Source: Amycolatopsis echigonensis (GTDB taxonomy: Bacteria; Actinomycetota; Actinomycetes; Mycobacteriales; Pseudonocardiaceae). From it: a DNA stretch of 64,000 bases. Both the position numbers and the translations under genes were made by a program. A model generated the notes under the pieces. That model did no database searches. It saw nothing but the letters and a program-made list of their open reading frames with translations, and was not told the DNA's origin. Shown here in pieces: positions 29,690-41,061 of this stretch. Location: positions 1-64,000 of the forward strand of contig NZ_JACJHR010000009.1 of the NCBI RefSeq assembly GCF_014174495.1, written 5' to 3'. How positions within the stretch are numbered: position 1 is the first letter of the stretch; each line of letters begins with the position of its first letter.

Positions 29690-29716
29690 CCCGTCCAGAG
29701 AGGCGGGGAAGGAGGT
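29690..29716 (+). promoter_or_regulatory. PyrR-binding leader overlapping the pyrR ribosome site
   Basis: A small hairpin (CCCG 29690-29693 with CGGG 29704-29707) presents the loop TCCAGAGAGG. This matches the conserved PyrR-binding loop (UCC-nGnGAGG) known from Bacillus and mycobacteria. The AAGGAGGT ribosome site follows at once (29709-29716). PyrR bound with UMP would mask initiation, as described for mycobacteria. No attenuator with a terminator is seen. Confidence 0.75.
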
Positions 29717-29721
29717 CCGCC

Positions 29722-30318
29722 TTGTCGTCACGTCCGCGTGGCGCGGCGGAGCCGGCGGGAGAGCGCGAGCTGCTGTCCGCCGGTGATGTCGCGCGCACGA
29801 TCGCGAGGATGGCCCACCAGGTCATCGAGAAGACCGCTCTCGGAGCCGGTCCGCCGGAGCAGTACCCGGTGCTGCTCGGCATCCCCACGCGCGGCACCCC
29901 GCTGGCCGCGCGCCTCGCCGAGAAGATCGGCGAGTTCGCCGGGGTCGCGCCGCCGCACGGTGCCCTCGACGTCACCCTTTACCGCGACGATCTCCGCCGC
30001 CGTCCGCCGCGCGCTCTCGAGCAGACGCAGCTGCCGCCGGACGGGATCGACAACCGCGTCGTCATCCTCGTCGACGACGTCCTGTTCTCCGGCCGCACCA
30101 TCCGCGCCGCCCTCGACGCCCTGCGCGACCACGGCCGCCCGCGTGCCGTCCAGCTCGCCGTGCTCGTCGACCGCGGCCACCGCGAGCTGCCGATCCGCGC
30201 CGACTACGTCGGCAAGAACGTGCCCACCGCGCGCGCCGAAGGCGTCTCCGTCCTGCTGTCCGAAACCGACGGCCGGGACGCGGTGCTGCTGCGCGCGCCG
30301 GAAGGAGAAACCCGGTGA
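29722..30318 (+). CDS. pyrR: bifunctional pyr operon regulator / uracil phosphoribosyltransferase
   Basis: The 198-residue PyrR has the phosphoribosyltransferase fold with the PRPP loop [19 protein letters not shown]. It binds pyr mRNA in response to UMP. The TTG start at 29722 is chosen for its AAGGAGGT site and because upstream codons are not PyrR-like. It overlaps pyrB by GTGA. It heads an operon running unbroken to pyrF. Confidence 0.95.
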   Translation: MSSRPRGAAEPAGERELLSAGDVARTIARMAHQVIEKTALGAGPPEQYPVLLGIPTRGTPLAARLAEKIGEFAGVAPPHGALDVTLYRDDLRRRPPRALEQTQLPPDGIDNRVVILVDDVLFSGRTIRAALDALRDHGRPRAVQLAVLVDRGHRELPIRADYVGKNVPTARAEGVSVLLSETDGRDAVLLRAPEGETR

Positions 30319-31247
30319 AGCACCTGCTCGCCACCGACGGGCTCGACGCGGACACCGCGACCGCCGTGCTCGACACCGCCGACGAGCTGAAGCACACGCT
30401 GCTCGGCCGCGAGGTCAAGAAGCTGCCGACCCTGCGCGGCCGCACCGTGATCACGCTGTTCTACGAAAACTCGACGCGCACCCGGGTGTCCTTCGAGATC
30501 GCCGGGAAGTGGATGAGCGCGGACGTGATCAACGTCTCGGCGTCCAGTTCCTCGGTGAACAAGGGCGAGTCCCTGCGGGACACCGCGCTCACGCTGGCCG
30601 CCGCGGGCGCCGACTGCGTGATCATCCGGCACCCCGCCTCGGGGGCCGCGCACCGGCTGTCCGGCTGGCTCGCCGGGCCGGGCACCGCGGTGGTCAACGC
30701 GGGCGACGGCATGCACGAGCACCCCACGCAGGCGCTGCTGGACGCCGCGACGTTGCGCGAACGCCTCGGTTCCCTGAAGGACCGGCGGATCGCGATCGTC
30801 GGCGACGTCCTGCACAGCCGGGTCGCGCGGTCCAACATCCACCTGCTCAGCACGCTCGGCGCGGAGGTGGTGCTCGTCGCGCCGCCGACGCTGCTGCCGG
30901 TCGGCGTGGAGAAGCTGCCGGTCACGGTGTCGCACGACCTCGACGCTGAGCTGCCTGCGGTCGACGCGGTGATGATGCTGCGCGTCCAGGCCGAACGCAT
31001 GCACGGGGGCTTCTTCCCGTCCGCGCGCGAATACTCGATTTCCTACGGCCTCTCCGAGCGTCGCCAAGCGCTGCTGCCGGACCACGCCGTCGTGCTGCAC
31101 CCCGGCCCGATGCTGCGCGGCATGGAGATCGCTTCCGCGGTCGCGGATTCCCCCTCCTCGGCCATTACCGAACAGGTCCGCAACGGCGTGCACGTGCGCA
31201 TGGCGGTCCTCTACCACCTCCTGGCCAGTGAAGGAGCTGCCGCGTGA
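30315..31247 (+). CDS. pyrB: aspartate carbamoyltransferase catalytic subunit
   Basis: The 310-residue enzyme joins carbamoyl phosphate and aspartate. The carbamoyl-phosphate loop is [19 protein letters not shown] and the C-terminal [11 protein letters not shown] are present. No regulatory subunit (pyrI) gene is here, as expected for actinobacteria. GTG start overlaps pyrR and the stop overlaps pyrC, both by GTGA. Confidence 0.97.
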   Translation: MKHLLATDGLDADTATAVLDTADELKHTLLGREVKKLPTLRGRTVITLFYENSTRTRVSFEIAGKWMSADVINVSASSSSVNKGESLRDTALTLAAAGADCVIIRHPASGAAHRLSGWLAGPGTAVVNAGDGMHEHPTQALLDAATLRERLGSLKDRRIAIVGDVLHSRVARSNIHLLSTLGAEVVLVAPPTLLPVGVEKLPVTVSHDLDAELPAVDAVMMLRVQAERMHGGFFPSAREYSISYGLSERRQALLPDHAVVLHPGPMLRGMEIASAVADSPSSAITEQVRNGVHVRMAVLYHLLASEGAAA

Positions 31248-32530
31248 GCATCGTGATCAAGGGTGCCCGCCCGTACGGAGAGGGCGAGCCGGTGGACGTC
31301 CTGGTCACCGACGGCGTGATCGCCGCGATCGGCGAGGTACGCGTTCCCGAGGGCGCCGAAGTGCTCGACGCCAAGGGCCAGGTCCTGCTGCCCGGGTTCG
31401 TCGACCTGCACACGCACCTGCGCGAGCCGGGGCGCGAAGACACCGAGACCATCGACACCGGTTCCGCCGCGGCCGCTCTGGGCGGCTACACCGCCGTGTT
31501 CGCCATGGCCAACACCGATCCGGTCGCGGACAACGCGCTCGTCACCGATCACGTGTGGCGGCGCGGGCAGGAGGTCGGCCTGGTCGACGTCCACCCGGTC
31601 GGCGCGGTCACCGTCGGGCTCAAGGGCGAGAAGCTCGCCGAACTGGGCACGATGGCCAAGGGCACCGCGGCGGTGCGGGTCTTCTCCGACGACGGCGTGT
31701 GCGTCGCGGACCCGCTGCTGATGCGCCGCGCGCTGGAGTACTCGACCGCGCTCGACGCGGTGATCGCCCAGCACGCGGAGGAACCGCGGCTCACCGTCGG
31801 CGCGCAGGCGCACGAGGGCGAGCAGGCGTCGCGGCTGGGCTACGCGGGCTGGCCGGCGTCGGCGGAGGAGTCGATCGTCGCGCGCGACTGCCTGCTGGCG
31901 CTGCACGCGAACGCGCGGCTGCACGTCTGCCACGTCTCCACCGCGGGCACGGTCGACGTCCTGCGCTGGGCGAAGGAGCGCGGCACGAAGGTGTCGGCCG
32001 AGGTCACGCCGCACCACCTGCTGCTGACCGACGACCGGCTGGAGACCTACGACCCGGTCAACAAGGTCAACCCGCCGCTGCGCACCGGCGGCGACGCGGA
32101 AAAGCTGCGCGCCGCGCTGGCCGAGGGCGTCGTGGACTGCGTCGCCACCGACCACGCGCCGCACGCCGTGCAGGACAAGGACACCGAATGGGCCGCGGCC
32201 CGGCCCGGCATGCTCGGCCTGCAGACCGCGCTGTCGGTAGTCGTCGAGACGATGGTCAAGACCGGCCTGCTCGACTGGCGCGGCGTCGCCCGCGTGATGA
32301 GCGAGCGGCCGGCGGAGGTCGGGAACCTGGCCGGGCACGGCCGTCCGATCGAAGCCGGCGAACCGGCGAACCTGACGCTGGTCGACCCGGACGCCGAATG
32401 GACCGTCCGCGGGGCCGAACTGGCCAGCATCGCGGCCAACACCCCGTACGAGGGAATGCGGTTGCCCGGCGTGGTGACGGCGACCCTGCTGCGCGGGCGG
32501 ATCACCGCACGCGAAGGGAAGATCTGCTGA
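31244..32530 (+). CDS. pyrC: dihydroorotase
   Basis: The 428-residue type I amidohydrolase closes carbamoyl aspartate to dihydroorotate. Zinc ligands are in [21 protein letters not shown] and [11 protein letters not shown], and the catalytic aspartate is in [12 protein letters not shown] start overlaps pyrB. Its stop shares one base with the next start (TGATG). Confidence 0.97.
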   Translation: MSIVIKGARPYGEGEPVDVLVTDGVIAAIGEVRVPEGAEVLDAKGQVLLPGFVDLHTHLREPGREDTETIDTGSAAAALGGYTAVFAMANTDPVADNALVTDHVWRRGQEVGLVDVHPVGAVTVGLKGEKLAELGTMAKGTAAVRVFSDDGVCVADPLLMRRALEYSTALDAVIAQHAEEPRLTVGAQAHEGEQASRLGYAGWPASAEESIVARDCLLALHANARLHVCHVSTAGTVDVLRWAKERGTKVSAEVTPHHLLLTDDRLETYDPVNKVNPPLRTGGDAEKLRAALAEGVVDCVATDHAPHAVQDKDTEWAAARPGMLGLQTALSVVVETMVKTGLLDWRGVARVMSERPAEVGNLAGHGRPIEAGEPANLTLVDPDAEWTVRGAELASIAANTPYEGMRLPGVVTATLLRGRITAREGKIC

Positions 32531-33033
32531 TGGAGCGGTTGCTGCTGACGCTGGGGATCGCCGCGTTCTTCCTGCTGTGCCTGTGGGGCATGTGGGTCGG
32601 CTGGCGGCGCAAGGCGCGCTCGCAGAGCGCCCGGATCGCCCCGTTCCCGGAGATCCCGGCCGAGCCCGGCGAGTTCCAGCTCGAATCGACCGGCGTGTAC
32701 GTGGGCACGACGACCGCGGGCAACTGGCAGGACCGCGTCGTCACCCGGGGCGCGGGCCCGCGCTCCGGCGCGGTCTGGCGGCTGCACCCGGACGGGGTGG
32801 CCGTCGAACGCGGCGGGCTGCCGGACTTCTGGATCCCGCGCGCCTCGATCACCGGGATCCGCCGCGACTCCCGGCTCGCCGGGAAGGTCACCGGCACCGA
32901 CGTGCTGCTGGTGATCACCTGGCGGCTCGGCGACGTCGAGCTGGACACCGGGTTCCGCGGCGACGAACTAGACGATTATCCACAGTGGATCGAAGAGCTT
33001 TCCGATCACGACATCAAGGGAGGTGCCCAGTGA
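32530..33033 (+). CDS. PH-like membrane protein embedded in the pyr operon
   Basis: This 167-residue protein has one N-terminal helix (LLLTLGIAAFFLLCLWGMWVG), then a soluble domain that reads like a PH/bPH barrel (VWRLHPDGVAVERGG, then FWIPRASITGIRRDS). Function unknown. It is fused by one-base and four-base overlaps to pyrC and carA. A gene of this type occupies the same place in the mycobacterial pyr operon. A role in pyrimidine supply or transport is only inferred from position. Confidence 0.8.
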   Translation: MERLLLTLGIAAFFLLCLWGMWVGWRRKARSQSARIAPFPEIPAEPGEFQLESTGVYVGTTTAGNWQDRVVTRGAGPRSGAVWRLHPDGVAVERGGLPDFWIPRASITGIRRDSRLAGKVTGTDVLLVITWRLGDVELDTGFRGDELDDYPQWIEELSDHDIKGGAQ

Positions 33034-34232
33034 GCACCGGCACTCGCGGCCCCGCCGCCCTGGTTCTCGAAGACGGCCGGGTGTTCCGCGGCGCGGCGTA
33101 CGGCGCGCGCGGGCGGACCCTCGGCGAGGCGGTGTTCTGCACCGGCATGACGGGGTACCAGGAAACGCTGACGGATCCGTCGTACCACCGGCAGATCGTG
33201 GTGCAGACCGCGCCGCAGATCGGGAACACCGGCTGGAACGACGAGGACGACGAATCGTCCCGGATCTGGGTTTCCGGTTACGTGGTGCGGGATCCCGCGC
33301 GCACGCCGTCGAGCTGGCGGGCCAAGCGCACGCTGGACGAGGAGCTGGTGCGCCAGGGCGTGGTCGGGATTTCCGAAGTGGACACCCGGACCCTGACGCG
33401 GCATCTGCGCGAGCAGGGCGCGATGCGCGCGGGCGTTTTCTCGGGCGACGCGCTGGGCAGCGACGAGCAGATGGTCGCGGAGGTGCTGGCGAGTCCGCAG
33501 ATGAAGGGCGCGGACCTCGCGGGCGAGGTCTCCACGGAGCGGCCGTATGTCGTTGCGGCGCAAGGGGAACGGCGATTCCGCGTCGCGGCGCTGGACTTGG
33601 GGATCAAGTCGAACACGCCGCGGTTGATGACGCAGCGGGGCATCGAGGTGCACGTGCTGCCGTCGAGCACGAGCGCGGAGGAGCTGCTGGCGCTCGAGCC
33701 GGACGGGGTGTTCCTGTCCAACGGCCCGGGCGACCCGGCGACGACCGCGCACGCGACGGCGTTGACGAAAACCGTTCTGGAGCAGCGGATTCCGTTGTTC
33801 GGGATTTGTTTCGGCAACCAGATCCTCGGCCGGGCCCTGGGTCTCGGGACGTACAAGATGCGCTACGGGCACCGGGGGATCAACATCCCGGTGATCGACG
33901 TGGCGACCGGACGGGTCGCGATCACCGCGCAGAACCACGGTTTCGCTCTCGAGGGCGAGCCGGGCCAGCGGTTCGATTCCCCTTACGGGGCAGCGCAAAT
34001 CAGCCATTACTGCCCGAACGACGACACCGTCGAGGGCGTGCGCGCCTTTGACGTCCCGGCGTTTTCCGTGCAGTACCACCCCGAAGCGGCAGCGGGTCCG
34101 CACGACGCCGCGCCGCTGTTCGACGAGTTCGTTGAGTTGATGGAGTCCCGCGTGAGCCACACTGGCGGAGCCCAGCTCGCGGGGGGCGACTGGGTGCGGG
34201 TATCCCGCAAGACACAGGAGAAGAAGGCCTGA
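33030..34232 (+). CDS. carA: carbamoyl-phosphate synthase small (glutaminase) subunit
   Basis: The 400-residue amidotransferase supplies ammonia to CarB. The class I glutaminase site is [12 protein letters not shown] (nucleophile Cys), with the His-Glu pair in [11 protein letters not shown]. The N-terminal domain begins [12 protein letters not shown]. The second residue after the catalytic Cys pair is Phe where many relatives have Leu. GTG start overlaps the membrane protein gene. Confidence 0.97.
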   Translation: MSTGTRGPAALVLEDGRVFRGAAYGARGRTLGEAVFCTGMTGYQETLTDPSYHRQIVVQTAPQIGNTGWNDEDDESSRIWVSGYVVRDPARTPSSWRAKRTLDEELVRQGVVGISEVDTRTLTRHLREQGAMRAGVFSGDALGSDEQMVAEVLASPQMKGADLAGEVSTERPYVVAAQGERRFRVAALDLGIKSNTPRLMTQRGIEVHVLPSSTSAEELLALEPDGVFLSNGPGDPATTAHATALTKTVLEQRIPLFGICFGNQILGRALGLGTYKMRYGHRGINIPVIDVATGRVAITAQNHGFALEGEPGQRFDSPYGAAQISHYCPNDDTVEGVRAFDVPAFSVQYHPEAAAGPHDAAPLFDEFVELMESRVSHTGGAQLAGGDWVRVSRKTQEKKA

Positions 34233-37200
34233 TGCCGAAGAGGACGGACATCCAGCACGTGCTGGTGATCGGCTCCGGGCCGATCGTGATCGGGCAGGCG
34301 GCCGAGTTCGACTACTCGGGCACGCAGGCCTGCCGGGTGCTGCGGGCCGAGGGCCTGCGCGTGAGCCTGGTGAACTCGAATCCGGCGACGATCATGACGG
34401 ATCCGGAGTTCGCGGACGCGACCTACATCGAGCCGGTGACGCCGGACTTCGTGGAGAAGGTCATCGCGGCCGAGCGCCCCGACGCGCTGCTGGCGACGCT
34501 GGGCGGGCAGACCGCGCTGAACTGCGCGGTGGCGCTGCACGAGCGCGGCGTGCTCGAGAAGTACGGCGTGGAGCTGATCGGCGCGGACATCGACGCGATC
34601 CAGCGCGGCGAGGACCGGCAGAAGTTCAAGGACATCGTCCGCACCGTCGGCGCGGACGTGCCGCGGTCGCGGGTCTGCCACGACATGGACGAGGTCCGCG
34701 CGACGGTCGCGGAGCTGGGCCTGCCGGTGGTGATCCGGCCGTCGTTCACCATGGGCGGCCTGGGCTCGGGCATGGCGCACACCCCGGAGGACCTGGAGCG
34801 GCTGGCCTCGACCGGGCTGACCGAGTCCCCGGTGACCGAGGTGCTGATCGAGGAGAGCGTGCTCGGCTGGAAGGAGTACGAGCTCGAGCTGATGCGCGAC
34901 AAGCACGACAACGTGGTGGTCGTGTGCTCGATCGAGAACGTGGACGCGATGGGCGTGCACACCGGCGACTCGGTGACGGTCGCGCCGACGATGACCCTGA
35001 CCGACCGCGAGTACCAGGTGATGCGCGATGTCGGCATCGCGGTGCTGCGCGAGGTCGGCGTCGACACCGGCGGCTGCAACATCCAGTTCGCGTTCAACCC
35101 GGTCGACGGCCGGATGGTCGTGATCGAGATGAACCCGCGCGTGTCCCGCTCCAGTGCCCTGGCGTCGAAGGCGACCGGTTTCCCGATCGCGAAGATCGCG
35201 GCGAAGCTGGCGATCGGCTACACGCTGGACGAGATCCGCAACGACATCACCGGCGAGACCCCGGCGTCGTTCGAGCCGGCGCTGGACTACGTCGTGGTGA
35301 AGATGCCGCGGTTCGCGTTCGAGAAGTTCCCCGGCGCGGACCCGACGCTGACCACGACGATGAAGTCGGTGGGCGAGGCGATGTCGTTCGGCCGCAGTTT
35401 CCCCGAGGCGCTGGGGAAGGCGATGCGGTCGATCGAGACGAAGGCGACCGGGTTCTGGACCCGGCCCGACCCCGAGGGCGCGACGCTGGAGTCCACTTTG
35501 GACGACCTGCGCACGCCGCACGAGGGACGGCTCTACGAGGTCGAGCGCGCGCTGCGGCTCGGCGCGACCGTCGAGCAGGTGCACGAGGCGTCGGGGATCG
35601 ATCCGTGGTTCATCGACCAGATCGCGCTGATCGGCGAGGTCGGGGCCGAGGTCCGCGACGCGCCGGTGCTGGACGGCGACCTGCTGCGGCGGGCGAAGCG
35701 CACCGGCCTGTCGGACCGGCAGATCGCGGCCCTGCGCCCCGAACTCGCGGGCGAGGACGGCGTGCGGGCGCTGCGGCACCGGCTGGGGGTGCGGCCGGTG
35801 TTCAAGACGGTCGACACCTGCGCGGCGGAGTTCGCGGCGAAGACCCCGTACCACTACTCGGCCTACGAGACCGACCCCGCCGCGACGTCGGAGGTCGCGG
35901 TCCAGAGCGACAAGCCGAAGGTGCTGATCCTCGGGTCCGGGCCGAACCGGATCGGGCAGGGCATCGAGTTCGACTACTCCTGCGTGCACGCGGCGATCGC
36001 GTTGCGCGAGGCCGGGTTCGAGGCCGTGATGGTCAACTGCAACCCGGAAACCGTGTCGACGGACTACGACACCAGCGACCGGCTGTACTTCGAGCCGCTG
36101 TCGTTCGAGGACGTGCTGGAGGTCGTGCACGCCGAGCAGCGGTCCGGCACCGTCGCCGGGGTCATCGTGCAGCTGGGCGGCCAGACCCCGCTCGGGCTCG
36201 CGCAGCGCCTCGCCGACGCCGGGGTGCCGGTGGTCGGGACGCCGCCGGAGGCGATCGACCTGGCCGAGGACCGCGGCTCGTTCGGCGAGGTGCTGACCGA
36301 GGCCGGGCTGCCCGCGCCGAAGTACGGGACGGCGACCTCGTTCGAGGGCGCGAAGCGGATCGCCGACGAGATCGGCTACCCGGTCCTGGTCCGTCCCTCC
36401 TACGTGCTGGGCGGGCGCGGCATGGAGATCGTCTACGACGAGGAGTCCCTCGCCGGCTACATCCGCCGCGCCACCGAGGTCACCCCCGAGCACCCGGTGC
36501 TGGTGGACCGGTTCCTCGACGACGCCATCGAGATCGACGTCGACGCCCTGTTCGACGGCGAGGACCTCTACCTCGGCGGCGTCATGGAGCACATCGAGGA
36601 AGCCGGCATCCACTCCGGCGACTCCTCGTGCGCCCTGCCGCCGATCACCCTCGGCGCGCAGGACCTCGACGCGGTCCGCCGCTCCACCGAGGCCATCGCG
36701 CGCGGCGTCGGCGTCCGCGGCCTGCTGAACGTGCAGTACGCGCTCAAGGACGACGTGCTCTACGTCCTGGAAGCGAACCCGCGCGCCTCCCGCACGGTCC
36801 CGTTCGTCTCCAAGGCCACCGCGGTCCCGCTGGCGAAGGCCGCCGCGCTGGTGATGACCGGTTCGACGATCAAGGACCTGCGTGCTTCCGGGGTGCTGCC
36901 CGCCGAGGGCGACGGCGGCCGGATGCCCGCCGACTCCCCGGTCGCGGTCAAGGAAGCGGTCCTGCCGTTCCACCGGTTCCGCACGCCGGAAGGACACGGC
37001 GTCGACTCCCTGCTCGGCCCGGAAATGAAATCCACCGGCGAAGTCATGGGCGTCGACACCTCGTTCGGGAAAGCGTTCGCGAAATCGCAGAGCGGCGCCT
37101 ACGGATCCCTTCCCACCTCGGGCCGGGTATTCGTCTCCGTCGCCAACCGCGACAAGCGTTCGCTGGTCTTCCCGGTGAAGCGGCTGGCCGACCTCGGCTT

Positions 37201-37549
37201 CGAGATCCTGGCCACCTCGGGCACCGCGGAAGTGTTGCGGCGCAACGGAGTCGCGTGTTCGGTGGTGCGCAAGCACTCCGAACCGGACCCGGGCACCGGC
37301 GAGCCGAACATCGTCGACGTGATCCTCGCCGGCGACGTCAACATGGTGATCAACACGCCGTACGGAAACAGCGGACCGCGCGTGGACGGTTACGAAATCC
37401 GTACTGCCGCGGTGTCGCGCGACATTCCGTGCATCACCACGGTGCAGGGCGCCGCGGCGGCCGTGCACGGGATTGAAGCGCTTATCCGCGGCGACATCGG
37501 CGTGCGCAGCCTTCAGGACCTCCAGGCGGCTTTGAAGGCGACGTCGTGA
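34232..37549 (+). CDS. carB: carbamoyl-phosphate synthase large subunit
   Basis: This 1105-residue synthase has two homologous ATP-grasp halves (starting at [20 protein letters not shown] and again at [20 protein letters not shown]) and a C-terminal MGS-like allosteric domain (about residues 955-1090). It makes carbamoyl phosphate for pyrimidines and arginine. The length is normal. ATG shares one base with the carA stop; the stop overlaps pyrF. Confidence 0.98.
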   Translation: MPKRTDIQHVLVIGSGPIVIGQAAEFDYSGTQACRVLRAEGLRVSLVNSNPATIMTDPEFADATYIEPVTPDFVEKVIAAERPDALLATLGGQTALNCAVALHERGVLEKYGVELIGADIDAIQRGEDRQKFKDIVRTVGADVPRSRVCHDMDEVRATVAELGLPVVIRPSFTMGGLGSGMAHTPEDLERLASTGLTESPVTEVLIEESVLGWKEYELELMRDKHDNVVVVCSIENVDAMGVHTGDSVTVAPTMTLTDREYQVMRDVGIAVLREVGVDTGGCNIQFAFNPVDGRMVVIEMNPRVSRSSALASKATGFPIAKIAAKLAIGYTLDEIRNDITGETPASFEPALDYVVVKMPRFAFEKFPGADPTLTTTMKSVGEAMSFGRSFPEALGKAMRSIETKATGFWTRPDPEGATLESTLDDLRTPHEGRLYEVERALRLGATVEQVHEASGIDPWFIDQIALIGEVGAEVRDAPVLDGDLLRRAKRTGLSDRQIAALRPELAGEDGVRALRHRLGVRPVFKTVDTCAAEFAAKTPYHYSAYETDPAATSEVAVQSDKPKVLILGSGPNRIGQGIEFDYSCVHAAIALREAGFEAVMVNCNPETVSTDYDTSDRLYFEPLSFEDVLEVVHAEQRSGTVAGVIVQLGGQTPLGLAQRLADAGVPVVGTPPEAIDLAEDRGSFGEVLTEAGLPAPKYGTATSFEGAKRIADEIGYPVLVRPSYVLGGRGMEIVYDEESLAGYIRRATEVTPEHPVLVDRFLDDAIEIDVDALFDGEDLYLGGVMEHIEEAGIHSGDSSCALPPITLGAQDLDAVRRSTEAIARGVGVRGLLNVQYALKDDVLYVLEANPRASRTVPFVSKATAVPLAKAAALVMTGSTIKDLRASGVLPAEGDGGRMPADSPVAVKEAVLPFHRFRTPEGHGVDSLLGPEMKSTGEVMGVDTSFGKAFAKSQSGAYGSLPTSGRVFVSVANRDKRSLVFPVKRLADLGFEILATSGTAEVLRRNGVACSVVRKHSEPDPGTGEPNIVDVILAGDVNMVINTPYGNSGPRVDGYEIRTAAVSRDIPCITTVQGAAAAVHGIEALIRGDIGVRSLQDLQAALKATS

Positions 37550-38388
37550 CCGCACGGTTCGGGGCGCGGCTGGCCGAGGCGGTGGCCGCGCGCGGCTCGC
37601 TCTGCGCCGGGATCGACCCGCACCCGGGTCTGATCGAGGCGTGGGGCCTTCCGCTCGACGCGAGCGGGCTCGAACGCTTCGCGCTCAACGCCGCGGAGGC
37701 GCTGGGCGAGGTGGCGGCGATCGTGAAGCCGCAGTCGGCGTTCTTCGAGGCGTTCGGGCCCGCCGGGGTGGCGGTGCTCGAACGCGTCGTGGACGTCGCT
37801 CACGACGCCGGAGCGCTCGTCTTGCTGGACGTGAAGCGCGGCGACATCGGTTCGACGATGGCGGCCTATACGGCGGCGTACGTGGCCGAGAAGGCGGCTT
37901 TCACCGCCGATGCGGCCACGGTGTCGCCGTACCTCGGCTTCGGCGCGCTCGACGCGGCGGTCGCGGCGGCGCGTGAAGCGGGCAACGGGCTCTTCGTGCT
38001 CGCGCGCACGTCCAACCCGGAGGCGGACGCGTTGCAGCGCGCGCGGCTCGAAGACGGCCGTACGGTCGCTCAGAGCGTCGTAGACGCTGCTGCGGACCAC
38101 AACGCAGGTGCCGAGCCCTACGGCGACGTCGGCGTGGTCGTAGGGGCCACTGTGGCTCCTGGGGAAGTCGACCTCAGCCGGCTCAACGGACCGGTCCTCG
38201 CGCCCGGTTTCGGGGCGCAGGGGGCAACGGAGGCGGATTTGCGGGCAGTGTTCGGGGAGGGCCTCCCGGGCCTGCTCCCGGCCTCGTCGCGCGACCTGCT
38301 GCGCCACGGCCCGGACACCGCGGCGTTACGCCGTGCGGCCCAAGAGGTGAACGGCCGGTTGGCGGGACTGCGCGGAAAAGGCCAATAG
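37546..38388 (+). CDS. pyrF: orotidine 5'-phosphate decarboxylase, mycobacterial type
   Basis: This 280-residue enzyme makes UMP. The catalytic block is [16 protein letters not shown], with the Lys-Asp array of the long type 2 family found in mycobacteria. GIDPHPGLI opens the barrel, and [10 protein letters not shown] forms the phosphate loop. GTG start overlaps carB. It ends the operon. pyrD and pyrE are not in the window. Confidence 0.96.
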   Translation: MTARFGARLAEAVAARGSLCAGIDPHPGLIEAWGLPLDASGLERFALNAAEALGEVAAIVKPQSAFFEAFGPAGVAVLERVVDVAHDAGALVLLDVKRGDIGSTMAAYTAAYVAEKAAFTADAATVSPYLGFGALDAAVAAAREAGNGLFVLARTSNPEADALQRARLEDGRTVAQSVVDAAADHNAGAEPYGDVGVVVGATVAPGEVDLSRLNGPVLAPGFGAQGATEADLRAVFGEGLPGLLPASSRDLLRHGPDTAALRRAAQEVNGRLAGLRGKGQ

Positions 38389-38442
38389 CAGGCCCCGGAA
38401 TCGCGCTCCACCAGCCACCCCCGCATTGTGGCCCCTGCTCAG

Positions 38443-38469
38443 GGGTGGGTACCGTCGCGTCACCCACCC
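38443..38469. other. hairpin between pyrF and mihF
   Basis: An 8-bp stem (GGGTGGGT 38443-38450 with ACCCACCC 38462-38469) has an 11-base loop. It lies 54 bases after pyrF and 26 before mihF. It could end the pyr transcript or belong to the mihF leader. Confidence 0.4.
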
Positions 38470-38495
38470 AGATGTGAGAACTACCGGAGGAAAAC

Positions 38496-38813
38496 GTGGC
38501 ACTTCCCCAGCTGACAGAGGAACAGCGTGCTGCGGCGCTGGAGAAGGCCGCCGCCGCCCGCCGCATCCGTGCTGAGCTGAAGGAGCGGCTGAAGCGGGGC
38601 GGTACCACTCTGGTCGACGTGCTGAAGCAGGCCGAGGAGAACGAAGTTCTCGGCAAGATGAAGGTTTCGGCCTTGCTCGAGGCGCTCCCCGGCGTCGGCA
38701 AGGTCCGGGCCCAGCAGACGATGGAACGACTGGAGATCGCCCCCAGCCGCAGGCTCCGCGGGCTCGGCGACCGGCAGCGCAAGGCGCTGCTGGCCGAGTT
38801 CAGCGGCGAGTGA
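38496..38813 (+). CDS. mihF: integration host factor, actinobacterial type (mIHF)
   Basis: The 105-residue DNA-binding protein is the actinobacterial IHF, unrelated to the enterobacterial one. The signature [25 protein letters not shown] helix-two-turn-helix lies at about residues 62-85 ([16 protein letters not shown]). Arg/Lys-rich [15 protein letters not shown] follows. It is a nucleoid protein and is essential in mycobacteria. GTG start has a GGAGG site. It overlaps gmk by GTGA. Confidence 0.95.
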   Translation: MALPQLTEEQRAAALEKAAAARRIRAELKERLKRGGTTLVDVLKQAEENEVLGKMKVSALLEALPGVGKVRAQQTMERLEIAPSRRLRGLGDRQRKALLAEFSGE

Positions 38814-39481
38814 GCGGCGTCGGTCAGGACTACCCGGTGACCCGGGGCGCCGACCGCGGCAGTGAGCCGGTGGCGGGGGAAGTCTCCCGCCCCCGGCTCA
38901 CCGTCGTCTCCGGCCCGTCCGGTGTCGGGAAGTCGAGTGTGGTGGGACAGCTGCGCCGGCTCGAGCCGAACCTGTACTTCAGCGTTTCGGTGACGACGCG
39001 GGCGCCGCGGCCGGGCGAGGTAGACGGAAACCATTACCACTTCGTGGATTCCGCCGAATTCGACCGGATGGTGGCCGGGAACCGGCTGCTGGAGTGGGCC
39101 GAGTTCGCGGGCAACCGGTACGGGACGCCGCGCGAGCCGGTGGAGAAGGCGCTCGCGGACGGCCGTCCGGCGGTGCTGGAGATCGAACTGCAGGGCGCCC
39201 GCCAGGTCCGGGCCGCGATGCCGGACGCGCGGCTGGTCATGCTGATGCCGCCGTCCTGGGAAGAACTCGTCGGCAGGCTCACCGGCCGCGGCACCGAGTC
39301 CGAGGCCGCGGTGGCCGCCCGGCTGGCCGAGGCGGAACGCGAACTGGCCGCGGCGGGGGAGTTCGACGAACGGGTCGTGAACGCCGACGTCGAGGTCGCC
39401 GCGCGGCGGTTGCTAGACTTGATTACCGGCGGTGGCGAATCCGCCGCCGATCGATGTGACGATACGGAGCAGCACGAGTGA
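38810..39481 (+). CDS. gmk: guanylate kinase
   Basis: The 223-residue kinase phosphorylates GMP. The P-loop is [32 protein letters not shown] binds GMP, and [13 protein letters not shown] follows. The first 25 residues are an extra non-conserved tail; a later start is possible, but the GTGA overlap with mihF supports the one given. The stop overlaps rpoZ (GTGA). Confidence 0.96.
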   Translation: MSGVGQDYPVTRGADRGSEPVAGEVSRPRLTVVSGPSGVGKSSVVGQLRRLEPNLYFSVSVTTRAPRPGEVDGNHYHFVDSAEFDRMVAGNRLLEWAEFAGNRYGTPREPVEKALADGRPAVLEIELQGARQVRAAMPDARLVMLMPPSWEELVGRLTGRGTESEAAVAARLAEAERELAAAGEFDERVVNADVEVAARRLLDLITGGGESAADRCDDTEQHE

Positions 39482-39747
39482 CTGTGCAACAGGCGACGCT
39501 GGAAGAGCTCGAAGGCATCACCAACCCGCCGATCGACGACCTGCTCGACAAGGTCTCCTCGAAGTACGCGCTGGTGATCTACTCGGCCAAGCGGGCCCGG
39601 CAGATCAACGACTACTACGCGCAGCTGGGCGAGGGCCTGCTGGAGTACGTGGGCCCGCTGGTCGAGCCCGGCCCCCGCGAGAAGCCGCTGTCGATCGCGC
39701 TGCGCGAGATCCACGGCGGGCTGCTCGAGCACACCGAGGGTGAGTGA
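39478..39747 (+). CDS. rpoZ: RNA polymerase omega subunit
   Basis: This 89-residue omega helps assemble beta' of RNA polymerase. The conserved [20 protein letters not shown] and [11 protein letters not shown] segments are present. GTG start overlaps gmk. Its end overlaps coaBC by 8 bases. Confidence 0.96.
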   Translation: MTVQQATLEELEGITNPPIDDLLDKVSSKYALVIYSAKRARQINDYYAQLGEGLLEYVGPLVEPGPREKPLSIALREIHGGLLEHTEGE

Positions 39748-40972
39748 CGCCAGGCCCAGGGTCGTCCTGGGCGTGGGCGGCGGCATCGCCGCCTACAAGG
39801 CGTGCGAGGTCCTGCGGGGCCTCACCGAATCCGGCCACGACGTCCGCGTCGTGCCCACCGAGGCCGCGCTGAACTTCGTCGGCGCGGCGACCTTCGAGGC
39901 ACTGTCCGGGAACCCGGTGCACACCGGGGTCTTCACCGAGGTGCCCGAGGTGCAGCACGTGCGGGTCGGCAAAGAGGCCGACCTCGTGCTGGTCGTCCCG
40001 GCGACCGCGAACCTGCTGGCCAAGGCCGCGCACGGGCTCGCCGACGACCTCCTGACGAACACCCTGCTCACCGCCCGGTGCCCGGTCGCCTTCTTCCCGG
40101 CGATGCACACGGAGATGTGGGAGCATCCGGCCACCCGCGACAACGTGGCGCTGCTGCGCTCGCGCGGCATGGTCGTCACCGAACCCGCCGCCGGCAGGCT
40201 GACCGGCGTCGACACCGGCAAGGGACGGCTCGCCGACCCGGCCGAGATCGTCGACCTGGCCCGGCTGCTGCTCGCCGAGCCCCGCGCGCTGCCGCGGGAC
40301 CTCGAAGGCCTGCGCGTGGTGATCTCCGCGGGCGGCACGCGCGAACCGCTCGACCCGGTCCGCTACCTGGGCAACCGCTCGTCCGGCAAACAGGGCTTCG
40401 CGCTCGCCCGGGTCGCCGCGCAGCGCGGGGCCGACGTCACGCTGGTCGCCGGGCACACCGACGCCCTGCCGTCCCCGGCGGGCGCGACGCTGCGGCGCGT
40501 GTCCACCGCGGAGGAGATGCGCAAAGCCGTGCACGCCGCCGCGGCCGACGCGGATGTCGTCGTGATGGCCGCCGCGGTCGCGGATTTCCGGCCCGCCACC
40601 CGGGCCGACCACAAGATCAAGAAGTCCGACGACAGCCCGGATCCGGTCATCACGCTCGACCGCAACGCGGACATTCTCGCCGAACTGGTGCAAGGACGGC
40701 GTTCCGGGCAGATCGTGGTCGGGTTCGCCGCGGAAACCGGCGACGAGAACGGCAGTGTGCTCGACCACGCCCGCGCCAAGCTCCGCCGCAAGGGCGCGGA
40801 TCTGCTGGTGGTCAACGCGGTCGGCGACGGCAAGGCGTTCGGCACCGAGGACAATTCGGGCTGGCTGCTCGCCTCGGACGGCACCGAGCAGGTCATCCCG
40901 CAGGGCGCCAAAGCCCGGCTGGCGGCCACATTGTGGGATGCCGTAACAGCGTTGATTCAACGTCGACTGTAG
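39740..40972 (+). CDS. coaBC: bifunctional phosphopantothenoylcysteine decarboxylase/synthetase
   Basis: This 410-residue bifunctional enzyme joins cysteine to phosphopantothenate and decarboxylates the product for CoA. The flavin-dependent CoaC half begins [20 protein letters not shown]. The CoaB half begins near residue 190 with [25 protein letters not shown]-type lysines (KIKKSDDSP) are at the CTP site. GTG at 39740 is chosen because it adjoins the CoaC core. Confidence 0.96.
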   Translation: MSDARPRVVLGVGGGIAAYKACEVLRGLTESGHDVRVVPTEAALNFVGAATFEALSGNPVHTGVFTEVPEVQHVRVGKEADLVLVVPATANLLAKAAHGLADDLLTNTLLTARCPVAFFPAMHTEMWEHPATRDNVALLRSRGMVVTEPAAGRLTGVDTGKGRLADPAEIVDLARLLLAEPRALPRDLEGLRVVISAGGTREPLDPVRYLGNRSSGKQGFALARVAAQRGADVTLVAGHTDALPSPAGATLRRVSTAEEMRKAVHAAAADADVVVMAAAVADFRPATRADHKIKKSDDSPDPVITLDRNADILAELVQGRRSGQIVVGFAAETGDENGSVLDHARAKLRRKGADLLVVNAVGDGKAFGTEDNSGWLLASDGTEQVIPQGAKARLAATLWDAVTALIQRRL

Positions 40973-41061
40973 CTACAGGCCCGCTGGGTAGGGTGGGTCG
41001 TGCCAGGAGCGCCTGAAATCCGGTGGGGCGCCGAAGCGAGACCGAGGGAAGTGACGAGGTC

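Noticed and set aside
40973-41061. A possible SAM riboswitch in front of metK
   Set aside because: The leader is only about 90 bases, and I could not find the pseudoknot or junction patterns of the known SAM classes.
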